The notes under the pieces were generated by a model. The model ran no database searches, had not been told where the DNA came from, and worked only from the letters and a program-made list of their open reading frames with translations. From Shouchella clausii (GTDB lineage: Bacteria > Bacillota > Bacilli > Bacillales > Bacillaceae_D), in contig NZ_CP019985.1 in assembly GCF_002250115.1 (NCBI RefSeq), forward strand, positions 1,488,001 to 1,552,000: DNA of 64,000 nucleotides, in the 5' to 3' direction. Of the stretch, positions 26,700-35,654 are shown in pieces; positions within the stretch are counted from its first letter, which is position 1, and the number at the start of each line of letters is the position of its first letter. A program made the position numbers and the translations under genes.

Positions 26700-28807
26700 T
26701 ACATAGGCTATGGAAAGTGATTTGGCTTAACATAAAGCACCATAAAAAAACACTGCTTTTCCCATTGATGGGGGCGATGTTTGCATGTGCCGCTTTCGTC
26801 TGGCTATTTTTAATGCTACAACAAATGAATGCCAATTATAAGCAAAACGAAGCATTGCAACTTGGCTATACATACGACTTTTCGATTAATCAAGCTTCTC
26901 CAGAAACAATGGCCCAAGTCGGTGCTTTGCCAGAAGTGCATGAAACATGGAGGAGCATGACAACTACAGGTTGGAAAACAGTCGCTGGAGAAACGATAGA
27001 AGTATTGATGTTTGATCAGCCAAAGTTTGTAGAAACGGGCCCTTATTATTTTACCAATCGTTCACCTGTTCAAAAGGGAGAAATTGCGCTAGAGCACGAT
27101 TTTGTTTCCGTCCATTTTCCAGACATTCAATACGGAGACAAAGTTGAATTGATCGACAGCGACGGCAACAGTCATTCCTACACCTTTGTCAGCCTGTTTT
27201 ACGGGATGTCGGAAGAGGTGTTATTAATTGAAGACATCGACGAAACTGCCGACATTTACATTCGGGCAAATACCGACGATAAGACTAAAGTAAGAAATGA
27301 TCTCGAAGCGCGGACTGGCAAGACCGTCCGGCAAAATATTGACACGCAATCCGGTTTATTTTACATCGAAGGGCTAACTGCTGCTTCTTTCCAACAACTA
27401 CGATTTGCTGGCTATAGTTTGCTTATTGGCGCGGCAGCGATGTTTATCGCGTTTTGGCTCATAACGATGAAACGTTTGGGCTTGGCGCTTCGAACAGTGG
27501 CCCGAACAGTTGTCTATTTAGGGTACTCTCCTAAAAGGCTAAATCGGCAATTGGTCGTTACTAGCGGGGTGCTAGCGATCATTTTAGCTGTCTTCTCTAC
27601 GCTTTTGGCGCTGACGGCATTCCATCTGTTTGGCTTTGCTTTAGCAGAAGACTTGGCGACACGGTTATCACTTTATATAGGTGTTGCCCAATTGGCTTAT
27701 ATCCCGGTTTCCCTTCGCTTTACTTTGCTGGCAATGGCCATTCTTCTACTTTTGGCCGTAGTGCTTGGAAGAAGCATGCTTATCGCTCGTGCGCTAGCCG
27801 ATTCTAAACCATACCGGAATCTACCGTACCCAGCAAAAGGGGGATTGGTAGTAGTCGCTTTATCAGCGGCAATTGCTTTTCTTGCCATTTCACCTTATCA
27901 GCAACTGACCGAACAGATAGACAAGCTGCAGCAGGAGCGGGAAGCGCTTTATGGTTGGACTGATGAGGAAGGACACATATGGCCGTTTGTCCACTTGCAA
28001 GCGCCTAAGAAGCAGGCTGACCAGTTTCTGGAACAGCTAAGCGCCGATGGTTTTTCGTTTGTGACGTTAACGAAACAAGGCAATTATCTGATTGCCGAGG
28101 AAAGCGAAACAAGTTATTCGGAAATCTATGTAGACTTGTTAGCCGTTCCAGATCAGCACTGGGAAATGGTTTTGTCGCTGCTGGACGTGACACCGTTGCT
28201 GTCAGTAGACGACATGAAGGCCAGCAACGGAGCCGTCATTATTGGCAGCGATCTAAGCCACGCGTATATGATTGATCAGACAGTCAAGTTAGTGCCGTGG
28301 GAGGAGGAAACAGGCGAGAGAACGTTAGCTGACGGGGTTGATTTTCATGTGATGGGCACAGCCAAAAAAGATTTTCAACGTTTAGGCAGTTATTCGTTCT
28401 TAATCCCTGCATCTTTAGCAGCGCAACTTGATGTAAAAATAGATACGTTTACGGAAGAGGAGATTGTGTATCCACTGGAAACCGAAGCAGCAAAAATCAG
28501 TGCCCATTTGCGAGAAATGACTGCCTCTTATCCGTTCGCGAACGTATATGATGAAGAGCCTTTTTGGACAATGGCTGCCGACAATCCTCCTGTTTCGACG
28601 TACTATTTCTTGATAATTGCCCTGTTTCCTTTTGTATTGGCTTTATGCTGGGCACTTTTTCGTATAAACACTTCTTGGCAAATGCAATTATGGCTGCGGC
28701 TGCTGATTGTCGTGGTGCTGATTGGTGTCGGCGCAGGTGCAGGCTGGGGGGCAAGCCAACTATTCCTATCATTTGGTTATCCAAGCATGACTGAATGGAG
28801 TAATTGA
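26693..28807 (+). CDS. FtsX-type ABC permease
   Basis: A 704-residue membrane protein. It has one N-terminal helix (about 20-42), a large extracytoplasmic region (about 45-240), three central helices (about 245-370, including LLIGAAAMFIAFWLITMKRL), a second extracytoplasmic region and two C-terminal helices. This is an extended version of the MacB/FtsX layout. ATG 26693 follows GGGAGG. It is translationally coupled to the degenerate ATPase and followed after 81 bases by a lipoprotein gene. FtsX-type transporters without a dedicated exporter partner often work mechanically on lipoproteins or cell-wall enzymes; the role here is unknown. Confidence 0.8.
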   Translation: MLIHRLWKVIWLNIKHHKKTLLFPLMGAMFACAAFVWLFLMLQQMNANYKQNEALQLGYTYDFSINQASPETMAQVGALPEVHETWRSMTTTGWKTVAGETIEVLMFDQPKFVETGPYYFTNRSPVQKGEIALEHDFVSVHFPDIQYGDKVELIDSDGNSHSYTFVSLFYGMSEEVLLIEDIDETADIYIRANTDDKTKVRNDLEARTGKTVRQNIDTQSGLFYIEGLTAASFQQLRFAGYSLLIGAAAMFIAFWLITMKRLGLALRTVARTVVYLGYSPKRLNRQLVVTSGVLAIILAVFSTLLALTAFHLFGFALAEDLATRLSLYIGVAQLAYIPVSLRFTLLAMAILLLLAVVLGRSMLIARALADSKPYRNLPYPAKGGLVVVALSAAIAFLAISPYQQLTEQIDKLQQEREALYGWTDEEGHIWPFVHLQAPKKQADQFLEQLSADGFSFVTLTKQGNYLIAEESETSYSEIYVDLLAVPDQHWEMVLSLLDVTPLLSVDDMKASNGAVIIGSDLSHAYMIDQTVKLVPWEEETGERTLADGVDFHVMGTAKKDFQRLGSYSFLIPASLAAQLDVKIDTFTEEEIVYPLETEAAKISAHLREMTASYPFANVYDEEPFWTMAADNPPVSTYYFLIIALFPFVLALCWALFRINTSWQMQLWLRLLIVVVLIGVGAGAGWGASQLFLSFGYPSMTEWSN

Positions 28808-28888
28808 TTCGTTTCTCCGTTTGCAGAGAGTGTAGATATACCCAAAGATCCCTTTTAAAAAATTAAGTTGGCAAAAGGAGATGTCCTT

Positions 28889-29497
28889 ATGATAAAGAAA
28901 CAAGCGGTTTTATTGCTATCTGCCCTGTTGGTAACGGCTTGCAGCCAAGCAGAAGCGAATCAGTTGGAGCCTAAACAACTTTCTGAAATCGAACAACGTT
29001 ATTTGCAAGTTGGTAACAGCCATTCATTTGTGTATGAAGTTTCTCGTTTCGACCCAGAGGCGACGACACTATCATTCAAGCTCCAAGCCTATGAAAATGG
29101 CGAACGCTCAGAAGAGTGGACACGAGAGATTTATTCGATGCACGCAGAGGAAGGCGAGGGGTTGTTTTCAGGATGGGAAGAAATGATTGTAACGATTGAC
29201 AGCCCTAGGCTTTACGAAGAGGAAGGCGAGATGGCGATATACGAAGCTAGGTTTATGCTTATCGAAGAATCAGGGTCTATGGAAAGCAGTCAACGGATGG
29301 AGCTCCCAAATCCGAAAGATGACACGTTTACAAGTATAGCCAATACAACGCTTGATTTTGAGAAAGAAGGGCAAAACCTTGTCGTTTTCTTTAATGGAGA
29401 GGAAGTGTCTTCTGGCCCAGCGGGAACGGAAGAAGGGGTAGCGCAAATTATTGAGGCGTGTGAATATGTATTTGTATTTCGGTTGGAATGGGAATAG
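28889..29497 (+). CDS. lipoprotein of unknown function
   Basis: A 202-residue lipoprotein. The signal MIKKQAVLLLSALLVTAC gives a lipobox LVTAC with the anchor at Cys18. The mature part is acidic and predicted mainly beta (FVYEVSRFDPEATTLSFKL), without a family I recognise. AAAAGGAG precedes ATG 28889. It lies 81 bases after the FtsX-type permease in the same direction and ahead of a terminator, so it is likely the last gene of that operon and may be the extracellular partner of the transporter. Confidence 0.75.
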   Translation: MIKKQAVLLLSALLVTACSQAEANQLEPKQLSEIEQRYLQVGNSHSFVYEVSRFDPEATTLSFKLQAYENGERSEEWTREIYSMHAEEGEGLFSGWEEMIVTIDSPRLYEEEGEMAIYEARFMLIEESGSMESSQRMELPNPKDDTFTSIANTTLDFEKEGQNLVVFFNGEEVSSGPAGTEEGVAQIIEACEYVFVFRLEWE

Positions 29498-29575
29498 ACG
29501 GGGAAGGGGAGCGTTCATACAGACGATGCGTGCCGTTGATCGCATTCTTTTTCTTCCGGTTACACCTTAAAGCAG

Positions 29576-29614
29576 AGCATGGCGGATCTTATCCCTAGTT
29601 AGGGCCGCCATGCT
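29576..29614. terminator. bidirectional terminator between convergent genes
   Basis: AGCATGGCGG pairs perfectly with CCGCCATGCT, with an inner CCCTA/TAGGG hairpin. It separates the lipoprotein gene from the leftward kinase. T-rich sequence follows only loosely. Confidence 0.6.
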
Positions 29615-29636
29615 AGTAAAGTTGTGAAGTTTCGTT

Positions 29637-31466
29637 TTATCTATTTCTGTGCTTTACATGAAACGATACCTTTGTTCCTTTGCCTTTTTCACTATCAATT
29701 TGAAGCCCCGTGCCGAAGTGCCGTTTTAACCGCTGGTCCGTATTAATTAATCCAACCCCTGAACGGCTAGCGGCTTTTCTCTCTAAAATCCGTTGCTGTT
29801 GAACGTCGTCCATTCCGACTCCATCATCTTCTACTGATACGATGGCATGCGTTTTATTGTTAGAAACTTGAATAAGAACCTTTCCGCCATGAGGGCGTTT
29901 CATAATGCCGTGCCTAATCGCATTTTCCACTAAAGGTTGAATGGAAAGAAACGGGACTTTTATGTCGCTATCTTCTACTTTCCAATCAATTTCCAGCCTC
30001 TCTTCAAATCGGACTTTTTCAATATAAAGATAGGAGCGCACCAGGCTAAGCTCTTCCTCAATCGGAACGAGTTCATCCATATTTTGAAATTGGAATTTGG
30101 CGCGCAAAAAGTCGCTAAATTCCTGTAGCAAATCATGCATTTTATCCAGGTCGGTTTCACTTAAAGCTGCTACCGCATTTAAGGCATTGAATAAAAAGTG
30201 TGGTTGTATTTGTGCTTGCAGCCATGCCGCTTCCAACCGCAATTGTTCCTGAACCATTTGTTTGATCGTCGTTAGTGCCTCAATCCGTGCTCTTAATTCT
30301 AGCGCTTTGACTGGTTTTGTCACATAGTCGTTGGCCCCGGCTAAGAAGCCACTTTGAATATCTTTCGATTGGCTTCTAGATGTAAGGAGCAACACAGGGA
30401 GCTCAAACAGTGTGAACCGCTTACGGATCATCCGGGTTAGCTCGTAACCAGACATCTGTGGCATCATCGTATCCGAGATAACGAGATCCCACTCCTGGGC
30501 ATCTAACATCGCCAACGCCTCTTTGCCGCTCGTTACCATTGTTACATCATAATCTTCTGGTGATAGTATCCCTTCAAGTACTTGGAGATTGGCTGGATCG
30601 TCATCAACCATTAGTATACGTGGGCGGCCACGATTGATTTCGCTTAAACTAGCTTGCGTCGTAGCTAACTGGGCTTCGACTTCTTTCATATAGAGTGGCT
30701 TCTTTTCCAGGGTTGGCACGAATGGCAATGACGACTGTTCGAATGTGTGATGAATCCTCTTGTCTTGCTCGTCTTTCAATTCAGCTAATTTTAATGAAAA
30801 TGTAAATGTTGAGCCTTCTCCTAAAGTAGATGACACTTCTAATGTGCCTCCATGAAGCTCAACTAATTGCTTACTTATGCTTAGACCTAGCCCAAAACCC
30901 CCTTCAATCATGGTCTCATTCGCACTTGCTTGCTCGTACGGACGAAATAGGCGCTTAAGGATGTCCTCGTCCATGCCAATTCCTGTATCGGAAATCACAA
31001 TAAAAGCATTTTCGTTCTCCTTAAAAGCTCGGACGGAAATAACCCCTTCATCCGTATATTTGACCGCATTATGCAATAAATTGTAAACAATTTGAACGAG
31101 CCGACTTTCATCAGCGATGACAGGCGGGAAGTCTTCAGCAATTTGATTGACCATTTTAATAGGCTTGACTTCCGTGCTGTATTGCAGCATGTCAAGGACG
31201 CCAGTGACAATAGGTTGAATCGCTATCGCTTTTTTCTGTAGACGTAGGGATCCTTCTTGCAGGCTCATCATGTCAATCAAATCGTTCAAACGCAATGTCA
31301 GCCGATGTCCGATTGACAAAACGGTTTCAAGCTCTTTAATGCTTCTTTCCTGTAACATATGCCGTTCTCTCTTTAAAACGGATTGGGACATGTTAAGGAT
31401 TCCATGGAGCGGATTCTTAAATTCCTCTGACATGTTTGCCAAAAATTGATCTCTGTATTCATTCAT
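29637..31466 (-). CDS. truncated hybrid histidine kinase (HisKA-HATPase-REC-LytS core)
   Basis: The 609-residue product has, in order, a HisKA-like segment, a first HATPase (N-box LVQIVYNLLHNAVKYTD, G-box FIVISDTGIGM and GGFGLGLSIS), a receiver domain (ILMVDDDPAN, Asp in LVISDTMMPQ, Lys in YVTKPV), and a LytS-type kinase with QIQPHFLFNALNAV and a second HATPase. The first H-box reads ANMSEEFKNPLHG: Glu14 stands where the phospho-accepting His should be. The LytS histidine is intact. Relatives usually carry an N-terminal 7TMR-DISM sensor region in the same protein; here it is cut off at the ATGA junction with the upstream frame. It may be a soluble remnant or a decaying gene. Confidence 0.75.
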   Translation of the reverse strand: MNEYRDQFLANMSEEFKNPLHGILNMSQSVLKRERHMLQERSIKELETVLSIGHRLTLRLNDLIDMMSLQEGSLRLQKKAIAIQPIVTGVLDMLQYSTEVKPIKMVNQIAEDFPPVIADESRLVQIVYNLLHNAVKYTDEGVISVRAFKENENAFIVISDTGIGMDEDILKRLFRPYEQASANETMIEGGFGLGLSISKQLVELHGGTLEVSSTLGEGSTFTFSLKLAELKDEQDKRIHHTFEQSSLPFVPTLEKKPLYMKEVEAQLATTQASLSEINRGRPRILMVDDDPANLQVLEGILSPEDYDVTMVTSGKEALAMLDAQEWDLVISDTMMPQMSGYELTRMIRKRFTLFELPVLLLTSRSQSKDIQSGFLAGANDYVTKPVKALELRARIEALTTIKQMVQEQLRLEAAWLQAQIQPHFLFNALNAVAALSETDLDKMHDLLQEFSDFLRAKFQFQNMDELVPIEEELSLVRSYLYIEKVRFEERLEIDWKVEDSDIKVPFLSIQPLVENAIRHGIMKRPHGGKVLIQVSNNKTHAIVSVEDDGVGMDDVQQQRILERKAASRSGVGLINTDQRLKRHFGTGLQIDSEKGKGTKVSFHVKHRNR

Positions 31467-31987
31467 CTTATGCAGTGTTGCCGCATGCTTTTATGTTCTA
31501 GTATGCATGTGAAGTCATCCTTAAACCAGATAGAGACAGCACTACCCATTAAATCAATCAAATCGAACGGATAGTACACAATGCCAAACCGCTTTCCCGA
31601 ACGAGTGTTCAAAGGGACTAGCGCAGCAGCGCAAGATATAGAAGTCAGTAGTAAAAGAGGGCCCTTTCTATGATTGAAAATCCTTTTAACAATTGATATT
31701 GCCATGCTCACGTTGGAAACAAGAATGAACAGAACAATATGTTTTCCTAGGAAGGGCAAAGCCGCTTTTGGCAAATACCCTACTCTGGCATCCAGTAAAT
31801 CAGGATTGGCCCCTTCCACAACAGGAAGCCTCCTTTCCAGATTAGAAATATCCGATGCCGCATAAGCATCGCCTTGTCCGGCGAAAAACCTTTTTTGTCG
31901 CAAAATTTCGCCAATCCGTTTTTGTGCTTCTCCACTTCCATCCATGACTGTTTCTAAAGCAATTGTTGGCTGTTTGGTATATCTCAA
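31463..31987 (-). pseudogene. decayed 7TM sensor portion of the hybrid kinase
   Basis: A 174-residue frame ending in TGA that overlaps the kinase start (ATGA). Its later part, IVLFILVSNVSMAISIVKRI then YYPFDLIDLMGSAVSIWFKD, resembles the last membrane helices and linker of 7TMR-DISM receptors. These normally run straight into the DQFLANMSHE segment of the kinase. The earlier part (MRYTKQPTIALETVMDGSGE and on) is not membrane-like. No signal peptide or DISM extracellular domain is found upstream. I read this as the 3' piece of a formerly single receptor gene, now frameshifted and lacking its 5' end. Confidence 0.5.
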
Positions 31988-32823
31988 TAGCGAACGATCC
32001 TGGGAAAACGAAGCTGTTCTTATAAGATGTCCTACAGCAACTCGCTTTTCCTGTTTGTCTAATGAAATAAAACCAATCTTTTCGGAATCGTTCTTGCTAA
32101 AAGCGTTTATCTATGAAAATAGCAATCTATTTTCAATTTAATTCGCTTCCAAAAACACGTCAAGCGTTCTGAAGAACGACACGACTAGTCTCTCGTTTTA
32201 TTCCTTTAAAATGGAGTTAATGTTTATTTTTACTATTTTGTAGTCCTTATGAACAGGTTCTTTGAGATCATTTTTTTGGATGCGATAATGTGTTCTTTTT
32301 TATCGGAAGAAACGCTTAATCTGTTGATATTAGTGAGATGATGGAGTTTGTTTGTTTTTATTAATTGGTAATTAAGGCGATTAGTGGTTTGGAGGGGATA
32401 GGGAATGAGACATCATTATTTTCTTTTATTTTACAATTGGATTTTAAAGAGGCGTAAATTTTGTCATATTACAGGGCATTTTCACTAAAAAACCCCCTGT
32501 TTATTTGGCTATTTGTTTATTAATGGGTCAAAGGAAATGGCGATAATCGTGGAATACGTTTTTTACGTGTGTAATTGGTAAGAAGTTATGTAAGGCCAGC
32601 GAAATAGAAATCGAACCTGCCAGCAACCATGTATGATTTCTCGTACCACTTAATGAGCTATAACGGGAAGATATACCCCCTCCCCTATGCTTTATGCCGT
32701 GCTAAAACTGCTATGTGGTTACTTGGGAGGTCTTATCATTTTTAGTAAGGAGCAATGGGGATGAGGAAGAGAGTGTGATGAATTTGCTCGTCAAAGTCGA
32801 TAAGGGGGCCCACACATACATTT
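31988..32823. other. long A+T-rich intergenic region
   Basis: About 830 bases without a recognisable gene apart from the 27-codon frame at 32405. It probably includes the lost 5' part of the hybrid kinase gene, now unrecognisable. No repeats, RNA gene or attachment site were identified by eye. Confidence 0.5.
32405..32488 (+). CDS. possible 27-residue small protein
   Basis: ATG 32405 follows GGAGGGGATAGGGA, a strong ribosome binding site, and opens MRHHYFLLFYNWILKRRKFC ending TGHFH. The peptide is very basic and aromatic. No homologue is recognised, and the strong ribosome binding site is the only support. Confidence 0.3.
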   Translation: MRHHYFLLFYNWILKRRKFCHITGHFH

Positions 32824-32855
32824 GCAGCGGCTAAAAGGTCTCTCCTAACCGCTGC
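32824..32855 (-). terminator. Rho-independent terminator of ribD
   Basis: GCAGCGG and CCGCTGC form a seven-base stem extended by partly paired inner bases. It lies 15 bases after the ribD stop on the minus strand. Only a weak T-tract follows on that strand; the + side has GTATTTT. Confidence 0.6.
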
Positions 32856-32869
32856 GTATTTTAAACAGT

Positions 32870-33973
32870 CTAGTTCGCCGTCTTATCTGAAATGACATAG
32901 GCAGTTAGTTTTACGTCCGGCCCGATTTGCGTGGCTTCACTAAAAACAAGCGGCAACGCATCAGCCATTTTGCCAATGCCGCTTCCTTCTAAAAAGGTTG
33001 GCGCCAATGCGCCGCCAATGAGCTTTGGCGCCACATAGACGATTAGTTTTTGCACAAGCTGGGCTTCAAGAAAAGCGGCATTCAACGTTCCCCCTGCTTC
33101 GAGAAGGGCAGAGGAAATCGACTCTTTGTACAAATACGCCATCATTTCCTTGAGATCGACTTTCGTTGTCCCGCTCGTTTGTACGAGGCGGACGCCGGCC
33201 TTTTCCAGCCGCTCCTGCTTCTCTGGCAAATGCTTAGGTTCCGCTGCCGTAAAAATCCATGTCGGGGCAAGGCCATCTGTCGTTACAATTGAATCGACAG
33301 GTGTGCGCAAATGGGAGTCAACAATCACTCGGATCGGGTTGCGACCATTGGCAATTCGCGCCGTCAATGAAGGGTTGTCTTTTAAAACAGTGTCAACACC
33401 AACGATAATCGCTTGGTTTTCTGTACGCAGGCGGTGGACATCTTGGCGCGCTTCACTGGAAGTAATCCATTTGCTGTCGCCTGATTTTGCAGCAATCTTT
33501 CCATCCATTGAGACAGCTGCTTTTAGCGTCACGTATGGCATACGATGGACAATCGAGTAATTAAACACGTCGTTTAACTGCACCGCTTCTTTTTCCAAGA
33601 TGCCGGTTTGAACATAGACGCCGCCTTCCTCAAGGATACGTACGCCATTACCAGAGACCAAGGGATTTGGATCAAGGGTAGCAATTATCACTTCCTTGAC
33701 GCCAGCTTCCACTAACGCGACAGCGCAAGGACCTGTCCGCCCTGTATGGGAACAAGGCTCTAGCGTAACATAAGCAGTGCTGCCTTTCGCTTCAGAGCCA
33801 GCCATGCGCAACGCGTTTATTTCTGCATGGGCTTCCCCAGCTTTCAAATGGGCGCCCACGCCAATAATCCGTCCTTCTTTTACAAGCACGCAGCCGACAA
33901 GAGGATTTGGGTCTGTTTGCCCCTTCATTGCTTTAGCGTTGTCTAGTGCTAATCTCATATAACGTTCATGCAT
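32870..33973 (-). CDS. ribD: riboflavin biosynthesis deaminase/reductase RibD
   Basis: A 367-residue bifunctional enzyme for the second and third steps of riboflavin synthesis: deamination of diaminohydroxyphosphoribosylaminopyrimidine, then NADPH-dependent side-chain reduction. The N-terminal deaminase has the zinc site in EAHAEINALRMAG and PCSHTGRTGPC. The C-terminal reductase (about 145-367) contains AVSMDGKIAAKSGDSKWITS and VGVDTVLKDNPSLTAR. ATG 33973 follows AAAGGAT; the frame to 33991 would place the start before that site. It stands alone: no ribE, ribAB or ribH nearby, and I see no FMN riboswitch upstream. It may therefore be a second copy outside the main rib operon. Confidence 0.93.
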   Translation of the reverse strand: MHERYMRLALDNAKAMKGQTDPNPLVGCVLVKEGRIIGVGAHLKAGEAHAEINALRMAGSEAKGSTAYVTLEPCSHTGRTGPCAVALVEAGVKEVIIATLDPNPLVSGNGVRILEEGGVYVQTGILEKEAVQLNDVFNYSIVHRMPYVTLKAAVSMDGKIAAKSGDSKWITSSEARQDVHRLRTENQAIIVGVDTVLKDNPSLTARIANGRNPIRVIVDSHLRTPVDSIVTTDGLAPTWIFTAAEPKHLPEKQERLEKAGVRLVQTSGTTKVDLKEMMAYLYKESISSALLEAGGTLNAAFLEAQLVQKLIVYVAPKLIGGALAPTFLEGSGIGKMADALPLVFSEATQIGPDVKLTAYVISDKTAN

Positions 33974-34085
33974 TCGATCAAATCCTTTCAATAGAGGCCA
34001 TTCTGCCCGGTGCGTGGAATAGGTAAAAAGAAACGAGGCCCGTTTTGCCCGCGTACAAAGCTACATACAACAGATTCCCATTAAA

Positions 34086-34819
34086 TCAAGCAATCGTAAA
34101 ATTACTTCCATAGTAGGCTAAACCTAATTTACTTGCAACGCTTTGAGAGGAATGGTTTTCCGCTAACGTGCTATATAATGGCAAACAACCCAACTTCCGT
34201 ACAGCGATCGCCCAGGCAGCAACAACGGCAGGCGCAAACCCATTTCCGCGATATTCCTTTAATGTTTCGATTCCCGCTTCATGCGCGAAATTGGTAATAC
34301 AAACGCTTTGGCAGATGGAAACGGCTATATTTTGATGGACAAGGGCAACGCAAGGTTGAGACACATCTAATTCAGGAATAGCCACTCAAAATCACGTGGC
34401 AACCAGTTAGTAGCATTTTCACGCGTGAGGCTTTTGACTTGCAGTGAGGAAGTGACGATTCTAGGGACAAAATAGCACGGTCCCATTGTATATTGTTGCC
34501 CATGAAGGAGAGCCATGTATTCTGCAAAGTACTTTGGCTTTGCTGGGAACTCACTTATGGAGGGCTCTTCTAAAGACAACTCTTGTAAACGCTTAGCAGT
34601 CTTGTCTGCTACATCATAGCGAAATCGGCAAACGGCCTTACCGTCAATCGTTCGGCCTAAGAAAAATGTAGGAGCGGGATCAATTGGATCCAAATTTTCG
34701 TTTATTGTTAACAGCCGTGAATGTTGATCGTGGACAAACAACGCTTCAACATGATACTCCATCAATTTGTTAGCAGTGTTTTTCCAGTTTGCTTCATACA
34801 AGTCGTCCAATTGGTTCAT
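34086..34819 (-). pseudogene. GNAT acetyltransferase (ZmaR-like), single-base frameshift
   Basis: Two consecutive frames together encode one GNAT protein of about 244 residues. The first runs from MNQLDDLYEANWKNTANKLM at 34819 and ends PRDFEWLFLN. The second continues ELDVSQPCVALVHQNIAVSI and includes the acetyl-CoA binding region ETLKEYRGNGFAPAVVAAWA. Adding one G near 34375-34376 (one C on the coding strand) restores FEWLFPELDVSQPC, matching the expected continuation. The architecture suggests the GNAT group that includes zwittermicin-resistance ZmaR. It could be a true mutation or a sequencing error in a short GG run. Confidence 0.72.
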
Positions 34820-34929
34820 TGAAGATGGATCCTCTCTGTTTGATTGAATAAAAGGATAAATAAAAAGATGGGTCAATTAAAACAGTGGGAATGCTGAATA
34901 GCTTCTATGATTCCGATACATAACAAATT

Positions 34930-35334
34930 TTACTCAGACTCGTCTAGACGCAATAATTCCTTTATGCGCTTCGAGTCATTTTTAGAGACTGAATAATACT
35001 GATCTTCTTCAATACCCCGACGAAAAGTGATAGTAGAATTATTTTCAAACCAAAGATAGACCATCATCACCATCGTCGAGTTATCCCAGTTATTTATATG
35101 GATCACACTATTAGGATATCCCTCTGTAGAGGCCGGCTCTTCGCTAATAGCCGACTCATGAATAATGGTCTTAAACTCATTAATTGTGTCTGGGTCTTTG
35201 ATTGTCTTCTCCTCGTTAAAAACAATTTGATCATCACTTTGGTAAGAACCGATTAACAACTCCTCGCCGTTTGAACACCCGGACATAGACATAAAAAATA
35301 CCACTGCTAAAAGAGCGCTAATCTTCCAATGCAT
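34930..35334 (-). CDS. small lipoprotein of unknown function
   Basis: A 134-residue lipoprotein. The signal MHWKISALLAVVFFMSMSGC is a textbook lipobox with the anchor at Cys20. AAGGAGGGTCGTT precedes ATG 35334; the frame to 35373 adds no signal-like sequence. The mature part is acidic, with the end SVSKNDSKRIKELLRLDES. No family recognised. It lies close to the lipase toxin-like locus, transcribed in the same direction but separated from it by about 320 bases, a terminator and a small + strand frame. Membership of that cassette is uncertain. Confidence 0.7.
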   Translation of the reverse strand: MHWKISALLAVVFFMSMSGCSNGEELLIGSYQSDDQIVFNEEKTIKDPDTINEFKTIIHESAISEEPASTEGYPNSVIHINNWDNSTMVMMVYLWFENNSTITFRRGIEEDQYYSVSKNDSKRIKELLRLDESE

Positions 35335-35430
35335 AACGACCCTCCTTTTATTAAAATAATACAATATAATCATCCACTTGGAAGTAGTTAGAAGAAAAAG
35401 AATAAGAAATGCTATCCTATTTTGGTGAAT

Positions 35431-35583
35431 ATGGGTTTGAAGGGGGCTGTGTTGCTATTTGTCTTTCTAAAGAGCATTTTAATTTACGCTTTTGTAGTCG
35501 GAATAGTTCCCGTGTCTTCTTTCTTACTGGGAAGGAACGGAGGAAAGATAGTTAGGAGAAGAATAAACGAGGAGGTGAATTGA
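35431..35583 (+). CDS. possible 50-residue membrane protein
   Basis: MGLKGAVLLFVFLKSILIYA opens a frame with one long or two short hydrophobic helices (to about residue 33) and a very basic tail (RNGGKIVRRRINEEVN). Its composition looks like a real small membrane protein, but the ribosome binding site is weak. It lies divergent to the small lipoprotein, so it could also be chance. Confidence 0.4.
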   Translation: MGLKGAVLLFVFLKSILIYAFVVGIVPVSSFLLGRNGGKIVRRRINEEVN

Positions 35584-35615
35584 AGTGGCGGAACACTAGT
35601 CTACATAGACAGAGT

Positions 35616-35654
35616 AAAAGGAACAGCGCACCGTTTCTCTGCACCATTCCTTTT
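35616..35654 (-). terminator. hairpin after the lipase cassette
   Basis: On the minus strand AAAGGAA and TTCCTTT flank a partly paired interior (TGGTGCAGAG/CGGTGCGCTG), beginning within the stop codon of the last cassette gene. The downstream T-tract is short. Confidence 0.4.

Noticed and set aside
31988-32823. Possible mobile element or attachment site in the A+T-rich gap
   Set aside because: No terminal inverted repeats, target duplications, integrase or tRNA end could be found.
34020-34070. Possible FMN riboswitch before ribD
   Set aside because: Only a direct repeat GCCCG and no conserved RFN core were seen, so no riboswitch is called.
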